The notes beneath the pieces were generated by a model, which was not told the origin of the DNA, made no database searches, and saw nothing but the letters and a program-made list of their open reading frames with translations. DNA of 29,627 bases from a virus: the IMG/VR virus record IMGVR_UViG_3300024327_001041, positions 1 to 29,627 of that record. The stretch is one strand, 5' to 3'. Shown here piece by piece: positions 1 through 6,650 of the stretch; position 1 is the first letter of the stretch; each line of letters opens with the position of its first letter. The translations under genes were made by a program, and so were the position numbers.

Positions 1-57
1 TCAGAGAACATCAACGGATTTCAAGTCCGCCGCCTTCGACCGCTCAGCCATCTCTCT
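1..57 (-). tRNA. tRNA-Ser (anticodon UGA), 3' part cut by window edge
   Basis: On the minus strand the sequence from 57 downward reads as the 5' two thirds of a serine tRNA. It has a 7-nt acceptor strand AGAGAGA, then TG and a D-arm starting GCTGAG. The anticodon stem GCGGA/TCCGT (one G-T pair) closes the loop CTTGAAA, giving anticodon TGA at 23-21. The start of a long class-II variable arm follows. The T arm and 3' acceptor strand lie outside the window, so closure cannot be checked. The acceptor begins with A rather than the usual G. A phage tRNA-Ser(UGA) would help decode UCA codons in an AT-rich genome. Confidence 0.85.
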
Positions 58-225
58 ATTTTTTCTTCTTGTTTCCAAACCTTTTTTATAACTTTCTGGT
101 GATTTTCTACCACAGCTACCATTTTTTCTTATATTGTCTCTATGTTCTTGAGTAAGTTTTCTACCTGTCAATTTATCACTAAGCTTCTTTTTTTGCTCCT
201 CACTCAATGGTTTAGCTTGCATCAT
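1..225 (-). CDS. NUMOD3-like DNA-binding fragment overlapping a tRNA
   Basis: A 74-residue ORF whose residues 6-36 resemble the NUMOD3 DNA-binding repeats of phage homing endonucleases (LSEEQKKKLSDKLTGRKL, then TQEHRDNI). No GIY-YIG or HNH catalytic part is visible, so it is either a stand-alone NUMOD protein or an endonuclease remnant. Its start overlaps the stop of the upstream gene (ATGA) and has an AGGGGG ribosome site. The last 16-19 codons lie inside the tRNA-Ser gene, and the C-terminal MAERSKAADLKSVDVL is simply translated tRNA. The original gene probably ended elsewhere and was fused to the tRNA by recombination, or the tRNA supplies the stop codon. Confidence 0.5.
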   Translation of the reverse strand: MMQAKPLSEEQKKKLSDKLTGRKLTQEHRDNIRKNGSCGRKSPESYKKGLETRRKNREMAERSKAADLKSVDVL

Positions 226-422
226 TCCCCCTTGTATTTGTAAGGTGCTATTCTTCTTTCCTTTGTTATATGGTCTTTAATGAAATCTAAAATATATTCG
301 TTCTGCTCCACCCGCCTGTCAGGAATAACGATTAGATTCTCCATGTCTTTACGGTCAACGTGCATACACTCCGGTTCAATATGTTCTTTCCACCACTCAC
401 TCAACGGCATTGATTTATTCAT
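222..422 (-). CDS. small hypothetical protein, 66 aa
   Basis: Unrecognised small soluble phage protein. The start is placed at the ATG at 422, preceded by TTGGAGAAAGA (good Shine-Dalgarno spacing), not at the in-frame TTG eight codons upstream. It is rich in charged residues (HVDRKDMENLIVIPDRRVEQ) with no membrane segment or metal motif. The stop overlaps the next start by 4 bp, so the two are probably translationally coupled. Position at the 3' end of the early operon beside a tRNA suggests an accessory role. Confidence 0.6.
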   Translation of the reverse strand: MNKSMPLSEWWKEHIEPECMHVDRKDMENLIVIPDRRVEQNEYILDFIKDHITKERRIAPYKYKGE

Positions 423-451
423 TCTTTCTCCAAGTAGTAACAGCAACTGTT

Positions 452-598
452 TTATTCATTTTTTAGACTCCAGCCGCATTTATCACATTCATATTTAATA
501 AGGATATGGTATTGAGCATGGCAATGAGTTAATTCCCATACCGCTGTCACGCGATTCCAGCATACAAGCCCATGCCACCAAGCCTTTACTAGATTCAT
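452..598 (-). CDS. small Cys/His-rich protein, 48 aa
   Basis: A 48-residue ORF starting at ATG 598 behind the strong ribosome site TTGGAGGTG and overlapping the preceding ORF's stop (TGATG). Tryptophan-rich N-terminus (MNLVKAWWHGLVCW) and a C-terminal half with LTHCHAQYH followed by YECDKCGW, compatible with a small zinc knuckle (C/H...C-x2-C). Not recognised as a named family. The strong ribosome site and coupling make it more likely real than chance. Confidence 0.55.
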   Translation of the reverse strand: MNLVKAWWHGLVCWNRVTAVWELTHCHAQYHILIKYECDKCGWSLKNE

Positions 599-699
599 CA
601 CAACACCTCCAATGCTTTTAATCCTGCTTTGAGTTGGGCCAGCCCCTTAGCCGTTTCAGCTTCCAAGTATTCTGTGATTTCTATATCTTTATCATTCAT
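598..699 (-). CDS. small ORF, 33 aa
   Basis: A 33-residue ORF (starts MNDKDIEITEYLEAETAK) filling the gap between the 169-aa gene and the 48-aa ORF, coupled to the latter by a TGATG overlap. Predicted helical and mixed-charge. The ribosome site is weak (GGGA 12-16 nt upstream, within the end of the previous gene). Support is positional only: dense packing and coupling. It could be a leader peptide for the next ORF rather than a functional protein. Confidence 0.35.
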   Translation of the reverse strand: MNDKDIEITEYLEAETAKGLAQLKAGLKALEVL

Positions 700-707
700 A
701 TCATTTT

Positions 708-1217
708 TTAATCCCATAAACTTGAATAATATTTACCAAAAAACTCTAAATTTTCCTGAATAAATTTGCCTCTTATTTTTGTAATCCTTAACCATTTTGT
801 TGTTTCTTCTTCTGACATTTTCCCTTTCCAATGGTCAGCTGCGTCAATCCAATCTTTATTTTCATCTGCAAGTTTCTCAAAGGCGAATGCAAGTTTCTTT
901 AAATCTCGTTTCCAATGCATGAACCCCCCACTGGTATTTTCCATTCCATATTTTTCTGCATAATCACAAGGGCAACCATGTAATGGGTAATCTGCCAATG
1001 CTCTTAATCTTGGTGCAATGTGTTCTGATAAGTGACGATCAAGATTCCACAAATGATGCTCTGGAAAACCTCTAGTAAGGTGTTGCCATATAAAATATGG
1101 TTTAAATCTCCAAATACTGCTGAGTCTACTCCAATGGTAAAAACTCCACCATGCGGTTTCTATTTTATCACAGAATGTTTCTAGCTCTTTATTTAAATCA
1201 TCTAAGTTATAAATCAT
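708..1217 (-). CDS. conserved phage hypothetical protein, 169 aa
   Basis: Tryptophan- and histidine-rich soluble protein. The segment around residues 50-80 (HLWNLDRHLSEHIAPRLRAL) matches a pattern I associate with a phage family of unknown function, in which a W-x-LD-x-x-(I/L) helix precedes a PRL motif. ATG at 1217 has GAGGGA at good distance. It directly follows the Fe-S carrier gene with a few bases between. No catalytic motif can be named; function unknown. Confidence 0.75.
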   Translation of the reverse strand: MIYNLDDLNKELETFCDKIETAWWSFYHWSRLSSIWRFKPYFIWQHLTRGFPEHHLWNLDRHLSEHIAPRLRALADYPLHGCPCDYAEKYGMENTSGGFMHWKRDLKKLAFAFEKLADENKDWIDAADHWKGKMSEEETTKWLRITKIRGKFIQENLEFFGKYYSSLWD

Positions 1218-1224
1218 TATTCCC

Positions 1225-1551
1225 TCAATTCATTGAAAAGCTTTCTCCGCAGCCACAAGTTGATGTAGCGTTAGGATTGATAAACTGAAAACCCTTTCCT
1301 TGTAATCCATCTTGAAAATCTAATGCCATACCTTTTAGGTATATCATACTCTTTGCATCCATAAATATTTTATACCCGTCATTCTCAAAAATTGTATCTT
1401 TCTCTTCCCCTGATGTAAAATCTAAATCATAGGAAAGTCCAGAACATCCACCACCTTTTACTGCTAATCTTAAACCAATATCACTAGGCAATTCACTAAT
1501 CAAAAACTTTACTTGTGCTGATGCTTTTTCTGTAATAGTAATGAAATCCAT
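1225..1551 (-). CDS. A-type iron-sulfur cluster carrier (IscA/ErpA/SufA-like)
   Basis: A 108-residue protein with the full A-type carrier signature: GGGCSGLSY with Cys36, and the C-terminal TCGCGESF with Cys99 and Cys101. These three Cys hold an Fe-S cluster for delivery to apoproteins. Length is normal for the family (105-120). Start ATG 1551 is preceded by AAGGGA. In cells these proteins work with the Isc or Suf scaffold in the cytoplasm. In a phage it could support host Fe-S enzymes during infection or load phage Fe-S proteins. IscA, ErpA and SufA cannot be told apart here, so no symbol is given. Its start overlaps the upstream 68-aa ORF by 43 bp, and its first ten codons are imperfectly duplicated there. 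Confidence 0.93.
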   Translation of the reverse strand: MDFITITEKASAQVKFLISELPSDIGLRLAVKGGGCSGLSYDLDFTSGEEKDTIFENDGYKIFMDAKSMIYLKGMALDFQDGLQGKGFQFINPNATSTCGCGESFSMN

Positions 1552-1715
1552 AATAGTTCCCTTGCTTTGGATGTGATAGTTACAAAATCCATTCCAGTAC
1601 TTATTTCACATTTAGCTACTTTAGGTATTTTATTAATCAAATATTGTTCCCGTACTGCTTTTGAATAAACCAAATATTGTTTGGCTACTTGATGTGAAGT
1701 AATCTCAAAGTTCAT
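1509..1715 (-). CDS. small protein with duplicated Fe-S-carrier N-terminus, 68 aa
   Basis: ORF with a good ribosome site (AAGGAG just before ATG 1715). Residues 1-40 (MNFEITSHQVAKQYLVYSKA...) are unrecognised. Residues 42-51 (MDFVTITSKA) closely copy the first ten residues of the downstream Fe-S carrier (MDFITITEKA). After the copy the frame runs on over the true carrier start in another frame, giving an unconvincing tail ending KKHQHK. The gene probably once ended differently, and its 3' end was rewritten by a short duplication or recombination at the carrier's start. Confidence 0.55.
   Translation of the reverse strand: MNFEITSHQVAKQYLVYSKAVREQYLINKIPKVAKCEISTGMDFVTITSKARELLWISLLLQKKHQHK
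1522..1592 (-). repeat. imperfect direct repeat of the Fe-S carrier start
   Basis: Minus-strand bases 1592-1563 and 1551-1522 are an imperfect direct repeat: 23 of 30 positions identical, 41-bp period. Both copies begin ATGGATTT and end AAAGCA. One encodes MDFVTITSKA, the other the true carrier start MDFITITEKA. It suggests a local duplication or a displaced second carrier-like N-terminus. Confidence 0.7.
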
Positions 1716-1716
1716 T

Positions 1717-1803
1717 TTAACTCCTTAAAAGTAGAATCAATATAATTTCCCCATATGTATAAACAACATATACTAAAAAACCAAATATTATCCACTTAAC
1801 CAT
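1717..1803 (-). CDS. single-pass mini membrane protein, 28 aa
   Basis: A 28-residue ORF starting at ATG 1803 with AAGGAGCTAAT just before it. It is almost entirely hydrophobic (MVKWIIFGFLVYVVYTYGEI then ILILLLRS) and would form one transmembrane helix. It fits exactly between its neighbours and its stop lies 1 bp from the next start. Function unknown; small phage membrane peptides of this kind include lysis inhibitors and envelope modulators, but nothing here decides that. Confidence 0.6.
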   Translation of the reverse strand: MVKWIIFGFLVYVVYTYGEIILILLLRS

Positions 1804-1804
1804 A

Positions 1805-2170
1805 TTAGCTCCTTGTGATAGCAACTATTTTCTTTATCTGTTTATCTATAACCTCTTTACGATTAGGCCATTTGATATAAATATCATCTGGATTCTTTTG
1901 TAAGTTCTTTAACAGAGGCATGATGATTTTCTCAAGCTTTAATAAATCTTCTTTTCTCTTTTTCTCTAATTCCTCTACTCTACCTGTATCACCTTCTCTA
2001 GCTTTCAACAACTCATTGATCTTATCTTCTAATCCAGAAGATACATTAGCTGTTGTTTCTGCTACCTTTGCTTGAACTTTTGTTTCAAAATCTTTGACTT
2101 CATCTTCATCAACCGTACTAAATCCAAAATCAAATTCATCGTACTCATCTAAGCTTATATCTCCACTCAT
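1805..2170 (-). CDS. conserved T4-like phage protein, 121 aa
   Basis: Acidic N-terminus (SLDEYDEFDFGFSTVDEDEV), then a predicted coiled coil (about residues 28-80), then a C-terminal block IIMPLLKNLQKNPDDIYIKW followed by PNRKEVIDKQI. The 'PLL-x-NL-x-x-NP-x-x-x-YI-x-WPNR' pattern is one I associate with a conserved hypothetical protein of marine T4-like phages, usually near recombination and replication genes. No enzymatic motif. It may be a small oligomeric partner protein. It precedes the membrane mini-protein and follows the PD-(D/E)XK exonuclease gene. Confidence 0.75.
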   Translation of the reverse strand: MSGDISLDEYDEFDFGFSTVDEDEVKDFETKVQAKVAETTANVSSGLEDKINELLKAREGDTGRVEELEKKRKEDLLKLEKIIMPLLKNLQKNPDDIYIKWPNRKEVIDKQIKKIVAITRS

Positions 2171-2179
2171 ATTGTTCTC

Positions 2180-2863
2180 CTAATATTGTTGAATAACTTG
2201 TGGATTCTTTTTCATAATCTCTATTAGCTTTCCAATATATGTATCCATTTCCTTAAAAGGTTTTCTGAATACTTGTACCTCAAAACTATTCCTAACAGCA
2301 ACCAGTATCACAATCTGCTCTGGTAATGCACCTGTCATTTCAAAGAATGCTGCGGAATAAAAAAAGGCTTGGATGAAATAATCTTCAATCCAATCCTCTC
2401 GTTTTGCTTTCCTAGATGTCTTGAAATCTATAACAGATAATACACCGTTATACTCAGCAATACAATCTGCTGTTCCAGCAACTTTTAGAATGTCACTGTG
2501 CAATGGTGCTTCAATGCATTGAATGTTATCAATGTTTCCTAATAGAAAACGTAGTCTATTGAATACACTAATAGCTTCTTTGTCATCACATTGTAAATCC
2601 TCATTGTATAGATAATCTTCACAAAGACCATGAACCATAGTCCCAAGTGCTGCTGATTCTTTCATAATCTTATTTGCTTCTTGGTATCCTACTTTTTCCT
2701 TCCATGCCTCAATTCCTGGCTTTGGTTGTCGGCCAAGAATTGAGGTAATGGATGGATAGATATTACCTTGAGGAGTTACATACACCCGCTGCCCATTAAC
2801 CTCATCACGGACTCCCATTTCAATATCATCACAATCTGTCGAGTGTACGAACTGTTTTCTCAT
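2180..2863 (-). CDS. PD-(D/E)XK exonuclease (RecB/Cas4-like)
   Basis: A 227-residue protein with RecB-family nuclease motifs in order: GTMVHGL (His78), a conserved Glu near 119, GTADCI (Asp133), VIDFKTS (Asp146-x-Lys148) and QAFFY (Gln165...Tyr169). These residues form a Mg2+-dependent DNA nuclease active site. T4-like marine phages commonly carry such a protein, presumably for recombination, repair or host DNA degradation. ATG 2863 follows AAAGGATAAT, the tail of the preceding protease gene (1-bp gap). No Cas4-type cysteine cluster is visible, so Cas4 itself is unlikely. Confidence 0.88.
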   Translation of the reverse strand: MRKQFVHSTDCDDIEMGVRDEVNGQRVYVTPQGNIYPSITSILGRQPKPGIEAWKEKVGYQEANKIMKESAALGTMVHGLCEDYLYNEDLQCDDKEAISVFNRLRFLLGNIDNIQCIEAPLHSDILKVAGTADCIAEYNGVLSVIDFKTSRKAKREDWIEDYFIQAFFYSAAFFEMTGALPEQIVILVAVRNSFEVQVFRKPFKEMDTYIGKLIEIMKKNPQVIQQY

Positions 2864-2864
2864 A

Positions 2865-3965
2865 TTATCCTTTCATCTTGTCCATAATAAATGTTAATGA
2901 AGTTAATTCTCCATCTCTCAAAATTACAAAATATGCTTTATCGCCTATTTTTTTAGATTTTACTTTTGTAGCTAGAAGTTTCCATTTGATATCAACAAAA
3001 TCCATCTTTATAATAATATCACCAATTTTTAGAATACCTTCAGCTGGACTTCCTGGCACAACTTCTTGTACATAAGCACCATAACCATATTTAAATAAAC
3101 CTATTTTATCTTCCAAGTCTAGTTTTTTTACTGGACGGAAAACGATACCCATATATGGTCGAGTAATTCTTTCATCAGTTGGAAGTGCTAACAATTGTTT
3201 AACTGTTGACTGAACATAATCTCCGTCAATAGCAAAACCAAGTCCAACACTACCTCTGCTATTACCACCCGTAATTATCATAGTATTTATACCAACTACA
3301 TGACCATGTGAATCTAGTAGTGGGCCACCAGAGTTGCCGGGATTAATAGCTGCATCAGTCTGGATGTATGGTACGAATGGTGCTGACTTAGGTATAAACC
3401 TATTCAGTGACGATACGTTACCAAATGTAATACTAAATGATTGTCCCATCGGAGAACCAATAGCAATAACATCTTGACCTAGCTCTGGAGTTTCACCCCA
3501 TGTTAAAAAATCAAAAACTTTTCCTTCTTCAGCATTATTAATTTTCAACAATGCTATATCAGAGTCTTCATCATAATTAACTAAATCTGCTTCGTATGTT
3601 ATATCAGATTGAAAAATAACTATTATTTTTCCACCATCAATAATATTGTTTATAACGTGTGCATTAGTTAAAACATATCCATCTTCACTAATAACAAAAC
3701 CAGAACCAACGTGTTGTGGGTCTTGTTTAGGATTCATCCTCTCTTTTGGTTGTCCTTGAGGTTCACGAAACTTAAACCCACCACGTTCTTGTGGTTGCAT
3801 ACCGGCACTCACATTGCCTCTTTCTGCGTGTATCTCTACTACAGCGGGAAGTACTTTCTTTACAATACTTGTTTTATAAGTGTGGTCAGCATTGACGATT
3901 GTACTTACTCCCAATAACAGAAATGATATAAAAAAACATAATATATTTTTTTTATAGTGCAACAT
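2865..3965 (-). CDS. DegP/HtrA-like periplasmic serine protease
   Basis: A 366-residue exported protease. Residues 1-26 are a Sec signal peptide (basic MLHYKK, hydrophobic core, VNA/D cleavage site). Residues about 30-262 are a trypsin-fold protease with the full triad: His103 (TNAHV), Asp136 (DSDIALL) and Ser212 (GNSGGP). Residues about 270-362 form a single PDZ domain. Cellular DegP has two PDZ domains and DegS one plus a membrane anchor, so this is a compact one-PDZ form. A glycine/glutamine/proline-rich stretch (53-85) resembles the LA loop. In the periplasm it could degrade or refold envelope proteins, protect the infected cell or remodel receptors. Ribosome site AAGGAGCACAAG. Confidence 0.93.
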   Translation of the reverse strand: MLHYKKNILCFFISFLLLGVSTIVNADHTYKTSIVKKVLPAVVEIHAERGNVSAGMQPQERGGFKFREPQGQPKERMNPKQDPQHVGSGFVISEDGYVLTNAHVINNIIDGGKIIVIFQSDITYEADLVNYDEDSDIALLKINNAEEGKVFDFLTWGETPELGQDVIAIGSPMGQSFSITFGNVSSLNRFIPKSAPFVPYIQTDAAINPGNSGGPLLDSHGHVVGINTMIITGGNSRGSVGLGFAIDGDYVQSTVKQLLALPTDERITRPYMGIVFRPVKKLDLEDKIGLFKYGYGAYVQEVVPGSPAEGILKIGDIIIKMDFVDIKWKLLATKVKSKKIGDKAYFVILRDGELTSLTFIMDKMKG

Positions 3966-3991
3966 CTTGTGCTCCTTGCGTTTTGTTAAAT

Positions 3992-4327
3992 TTAGTTTTT
4001 TGGATTAAATAGTTTTATATGATTCCCTCCGATAATACATGAAAGGTTTCCCTTAGCATAGTTAAAAATGATAGCCCACTGTTTATTTCTTGGATTAATC
4101 AGTAATTCCATAGAAAGTAGCATTCTATGTCTGTCATCATTGATGACACCACTTGCAGCTAACCCCAACATATAATCGTTTTCCGCCATATTCTTTACAA
4201 ATTCTGGTGTATTACAATACAATAGAATTTCAGATAATGGAACTGTTGTCTCTTGCGGTGTTTCTGTAACTGGTTTATTACCGAGAATAAATAATAAACA
4301 CAAGCCGATTAATAATAGTTGTTTCAT
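3992..4327 (-). CDS. exported small protein, 111 aa
   Basis: N-terminal signal or anchor (MKQLLLIGLCLLFILG) followed by a soluble domain. The segments LLSMELLINPRNKQWAIIF and GNLSCIIGGNHI match a family of small exported proteins I associate with marine T4-like phages, of unknown function. No lipobox in the right place. It immediately follows the FmdB-like gene and precedes the periplasmic protease gene, so both products may act in the periplasm of the same cell. Confidence 0.75.
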   Translation of the reverse strand: MKQLLLIGLCLLFILGNKPVTETPQETTVPLSEILLYCNTPEFVKNMAENDYMLGLAASGVINDDRHRMLLSMELLINPRNKQWAIIFNYAKGNLSCIIGGNHIKLFNPKN

Positions 4328-4328
4328 T

Positions 4329-4595
4329 TTACCTTACCTCAAATTTTGATGCTGGATGTTTTTTCTTTATCCGCGTCATTACTTCCGTAAATTCCTTAGT
4401 TGGTTTTAATCTACCTTTAGTAGATTCTAACCGAGCTGAGTCTCCTATTCCTGCGGAGCCAACAATACGGATGACGTTACCCGTTTCTTTACAAAACGGA
4501 CAAGGCTTTGATAAAGGGATATCCATATCAGCAATTGTATGGAATTCTTCATATTTGTGATTACATTTCTCACACTCAAAATCGTATAATGGCAT
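4329..4595 (-). CDS. FmdB-like zinc-ribbon protein
   Basis: An 88-residue protein opening MPLYDFECEKC, the typical start of the FmdB/CxxC zinc-ribbon family. Four Zn ligands are Cys8, Cys11, Cys32 and Cys35 (CPFC). The rest is basic, low-complexity and without motifs. The family is found in bacteria and in several T4-like marine phages and is thought to be regulatory, but no mechanism is established. Start overlaps the SprT-like stop by one base (TAATG). Confidence 0.85.
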   Translation of the reverse strand: MPLYDFECEKCNHKYEEFHTIADMDIPLSKPCPFCKETGNVIRIVGSAGIGDSARLESTKGRLKPTKEFTEVMTRIKKKHPASKFEVR

Positions 4596-4996
4596 TATAT
4601 TGATACTCCTAACGGTATTTCAAATTTGTTTAACTTACTTTTCCACTTCATAAATGACCTACCATGATCTGTCTTATTCAATTGCATCCATTGCCACTGA
4701 TGTATCATCTCGTGGGCTAATGTATAAATGAAATATGATTTGTTTATGAAACGGCTATCTATGGAGAGTTCCCCGAAAACATATTCCCCATAAGTCCAAC
4801 CAATATGTTCTGCATGGCAATCATGTTTTCTACTTATTGATATATCATAAAAAGGATGTATAATATTATTAAAGATTTCCTCATTCAAGATATTTGTCCA
4901 TCGTGTTATCAAATGTTTTGATGGTACAAATATTCTATTTTTATCCTTGTTTTCTCTAACGGTTCTAATAACAATATTATCTTTTTTGATATACAT
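4595..4996 (-). CDS. SprT-like metalloprotease
   Basis: A 133-residue protein with the zincin motif AHEMIHQWQ: His95 and His99 ligands, Glu96 catalytic. A likely third ligand is His111 in the DHGRSF block, the SprT/Spartan arrangement HExxH...HGxxF. Family members cleave DNA-bound or chromosomal proteins, so a role in clearing protein-DNA adducts during replication is plausible. The usual C-terminal zinc ribbon is missing, but the next gene encodes a separate zinc-ribbon protein that might supply it. Confidence 0.85.
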   Translation of the reverse strand: MYIKKDNIVIRTVRENKDKNRIFVPSKHLITRWTNILNEEIFNNIIHPFYDISISRKHDCHAEHIGWTYGEYVFGELSIDSRFINKSYFIYTLAHEMIHQWQWMQLNKTDHGRSFMKWKSKLNKFEIPLGVSI

Positions 4997-4999
4997 GGC

Positions 5000-5359
5000 T
5001 TAACCTATAGTAGTAAGAAACACTGAAACTAATGCAATAAACGCAGTGTTAGTCATGCTTGCAGGCCTTCCACTTCTACTACGTCTTACGACTGTTGCTT
5101 TTTGACCTGTTCCATGAGTTGTTTTAACAGCTGAAAATTCCCGCACAACATTATATAGACAAGTCATAGACATATCCAACATTTTACCTTCAAACATAAA
5201 TCCATTCCACTTCAATTCAAAGATATGGTCATCTTCATCAACCAAGTCTACCTTAATATATTTTTCTTTAAATGCTTCTATCACTATGGCTTCTTTAGTT
5301 ACTTTTTTTCTTTTATTTACTTGAATAATAACTTCTGTATTCATGTTTACTAAACTCAT
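5000..5359 (-). CDS. hypothetical protein with C-terminal hydrophobic tail, 119 aa
   Basis: Unrecognised. Residues 1-70 look like a small beta-rich soluble domain (VIIQVNKRKKVTKEAIVIEA, DDHIFELKWNGFMFEGK). A basic linker (VVRRSRSGRP) leads to a hydrophobic C-terminal segment (TAFIALVSVFLTTIG) that could be a tail anchor. Start overlaps the upstream stop (ATGA). It is probably attached to the inner membrane with its domain in the cytoplasm, but that is inference. Confidence 0.65.
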   Translation of the reverse strand: MSLVNMNTEVIIQVNKRKKVTKEAIVIEAFKEKYIKVDLVDEDDHIFELKWNGFMFEGKMLDMSMTCLYNVVREFSAVKTTHGTGQKATVVRRSRSGRPASMTNTAFIALVSVFLTTIG

Positions 5360-5796
5360 TTTTCTACCTTTCTATATAGATCAGGGAAAACCTCAAGCAC
5401 TAGCTTTTCTGTTAGTCCCTTTACTTTGAGTTTCTTTTTTACCATCTGTTCAAAAATAAGTGATTCATCAGGATGCATTGATTCTAGCATCTGAATCAAT
5501 AATTCTTTAATTCTTTTTTCTTTTAAATTAATAGACTTTGGATGCCCCTTAACAAATATTGAACACTTTGGCATTACTGTGAATAATGATATCTCACTCA
5601 AGCCAATCGGTGCATCATCTTTTTTATACTTCGGCATTTTATTTGGAACATTCCATACAATAGATGGATCAAAAGTTCCCTGCAATACAAACTTAAAAAT
5701 ATTATTTGTCTTGTATTGTTCCAATAATTTTTTCTTCTCTGCTCTCGTTTTTGCTTTAGCTATACCCTTCAATAGCTCAGAAATGTAAACTGTCAT
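5356..5796 (-). CDS. conserved T4-like phage protein (DUF6433-type), 146 aa
   Basis: Contains FKFVLQGTFDPSIVW (about 34-48), YKKDDAPIG (about 57-65), a helical block ending LLIQMLESMHPDESLI, and a C-terminal KGLTEKLVLEVFPDL. This arrangement matches a widely conserved small protein of T4-like phages that I remember as DUF6433; the DUF number is from memory. Function unknown. Coupled by ATGA overlaps to RNase H upstream and to the 119-aa gene downstream, which suggests a replication- or repair-linked role. Confidence 0.75.
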   Translation of the reverse strand: MTVYISELLKGIAKAKTRAEKKKLLEQYKTNNIFKFVLQGTFDPSIVWNVPNKMPKYKKDDAPIGLSEISLFTVMPKCSIFVKGHPKSINLKEKRIKELLIQMLESMHPDESLIFEQMVKKKLKVKGLTEKLVLEVFPDLYRKVEK

Positions 5797-6650
5797 TTTG
5801 TAAAATCTCCTATGTGTTCCATTAAGAATTTCAATTTCTTACTAATAAAATAATTCAATAACTGCCCCTGCTTAGGAGTTTTTTCTTTTGCATATTCACT
5901 CACAATAGCATCTGTTATTTCTTTAGGGATACAATCAAAGTCAATCAACTTTTTGTTGCGTTCCCACTTTTCAGACATACCATTTTCACAAAAGTCCTCA
6001 GGCTTCTCATTCATCCAAGTTGCTACTTTTTTCTTGGATATAGGTCTTTGCCTCACACCTTCCACAATACAGTCATCAGCTGATAATATATTGGGTATTC
6101 CGTCACCCTTATCACCACGAATTATATGTTCCTTCAAGTATTTATAAGGGTCAGGAACAGTCAACATTTTTTTCTGAATGGGTGAAAACTGCTTAATATT
6201 CTTATATTTCTGTAATTGGGTGAAATCCTTGTCGCTAGAGATAATAATACTCTTTTCTGGTAGAGTTCTGGCCAATACAGCAATAACATCGTCACCTTCA
6301 GCATGGGGTACTCTAATCACCTTGTATGGGAAAAACTCATCTATTTCAAGGATAATAGTATTTATAGTCTGGAATAAGTCACTCCAATTCATACCTTCTG
6401 ATTTCTGCTTTTCACGTTTAATCTTACGGTGAGCTTTGTAATACTGATATTCCTGTTTTCTCCAGCTGGAGTGCATATCAGTACATATCACCAATTCACC
6501 ATACTTATCTTTATGTTTTATTCGATAGTTTCTAATACTATTCAGTACTAAGTGCCTGATGAAATCCTCAGACGTTCTTTCTTCGTTAGGAATTCTATGG
6601 GCTACCATAATACTCCCAACAATTATATTTGAGAAATCTAATAATATCAT
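5793..6650 (-). CDS. rnh: RNase H (T4 Rnh-type 5'-3' exonuclease, FEN family)
   Basis: A 285-residue protein with the FEN/5'-nuclease acidic residues in order: LLDFSN (Asp5), the AEGDD motif (Asp120/Asp121), SSDKDF (Asp140, Asp142) and RGDKGDGIPN (Asp180, Asp183). T4 RNase H (about 305 aa) removes RNA primers and some adjacent DNA from lagging-strand fragments. Length and motif spacing fit. It works at the fork with gp41 and gp61, also encoded here. Start at 6650 overlaps the upstream stop (ATGA). Confidence 0.92.
   Translation of the reverse strand: MILLDFSNIIVGSIMVAHRIPNEERTSEDFIRHLVLNSIRNYRIKHKDKYGELVICTDMHSSWRKQEYQYYKAHRKIKREKQKSEGMNWSDLFQTINTIILEIDEFFPYKVIRVPHAEGDDVIAVLARTLPEKSIIISSDKDFTQLQKYKNIKQFSPIQKKMLTVPDPYKYLKEHIIRGDKGDGIPNILSADDCIVEGVRQRPISKKKVATWMNEKPEDFCENGMSEKWERNKKLIDFDCIPKEITDAIVSEYAKEKTPKQGQLLNYFISKKLKFLMEHIGDFTK

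Noticed and set aside
1-48. C-terminal MAERSKAADLKSVDVL as a conserved protein motif
   Set aside because: It is the translation of the tRNA-Ser(UGA) gene, a common artefact in databases, not a protein domain.
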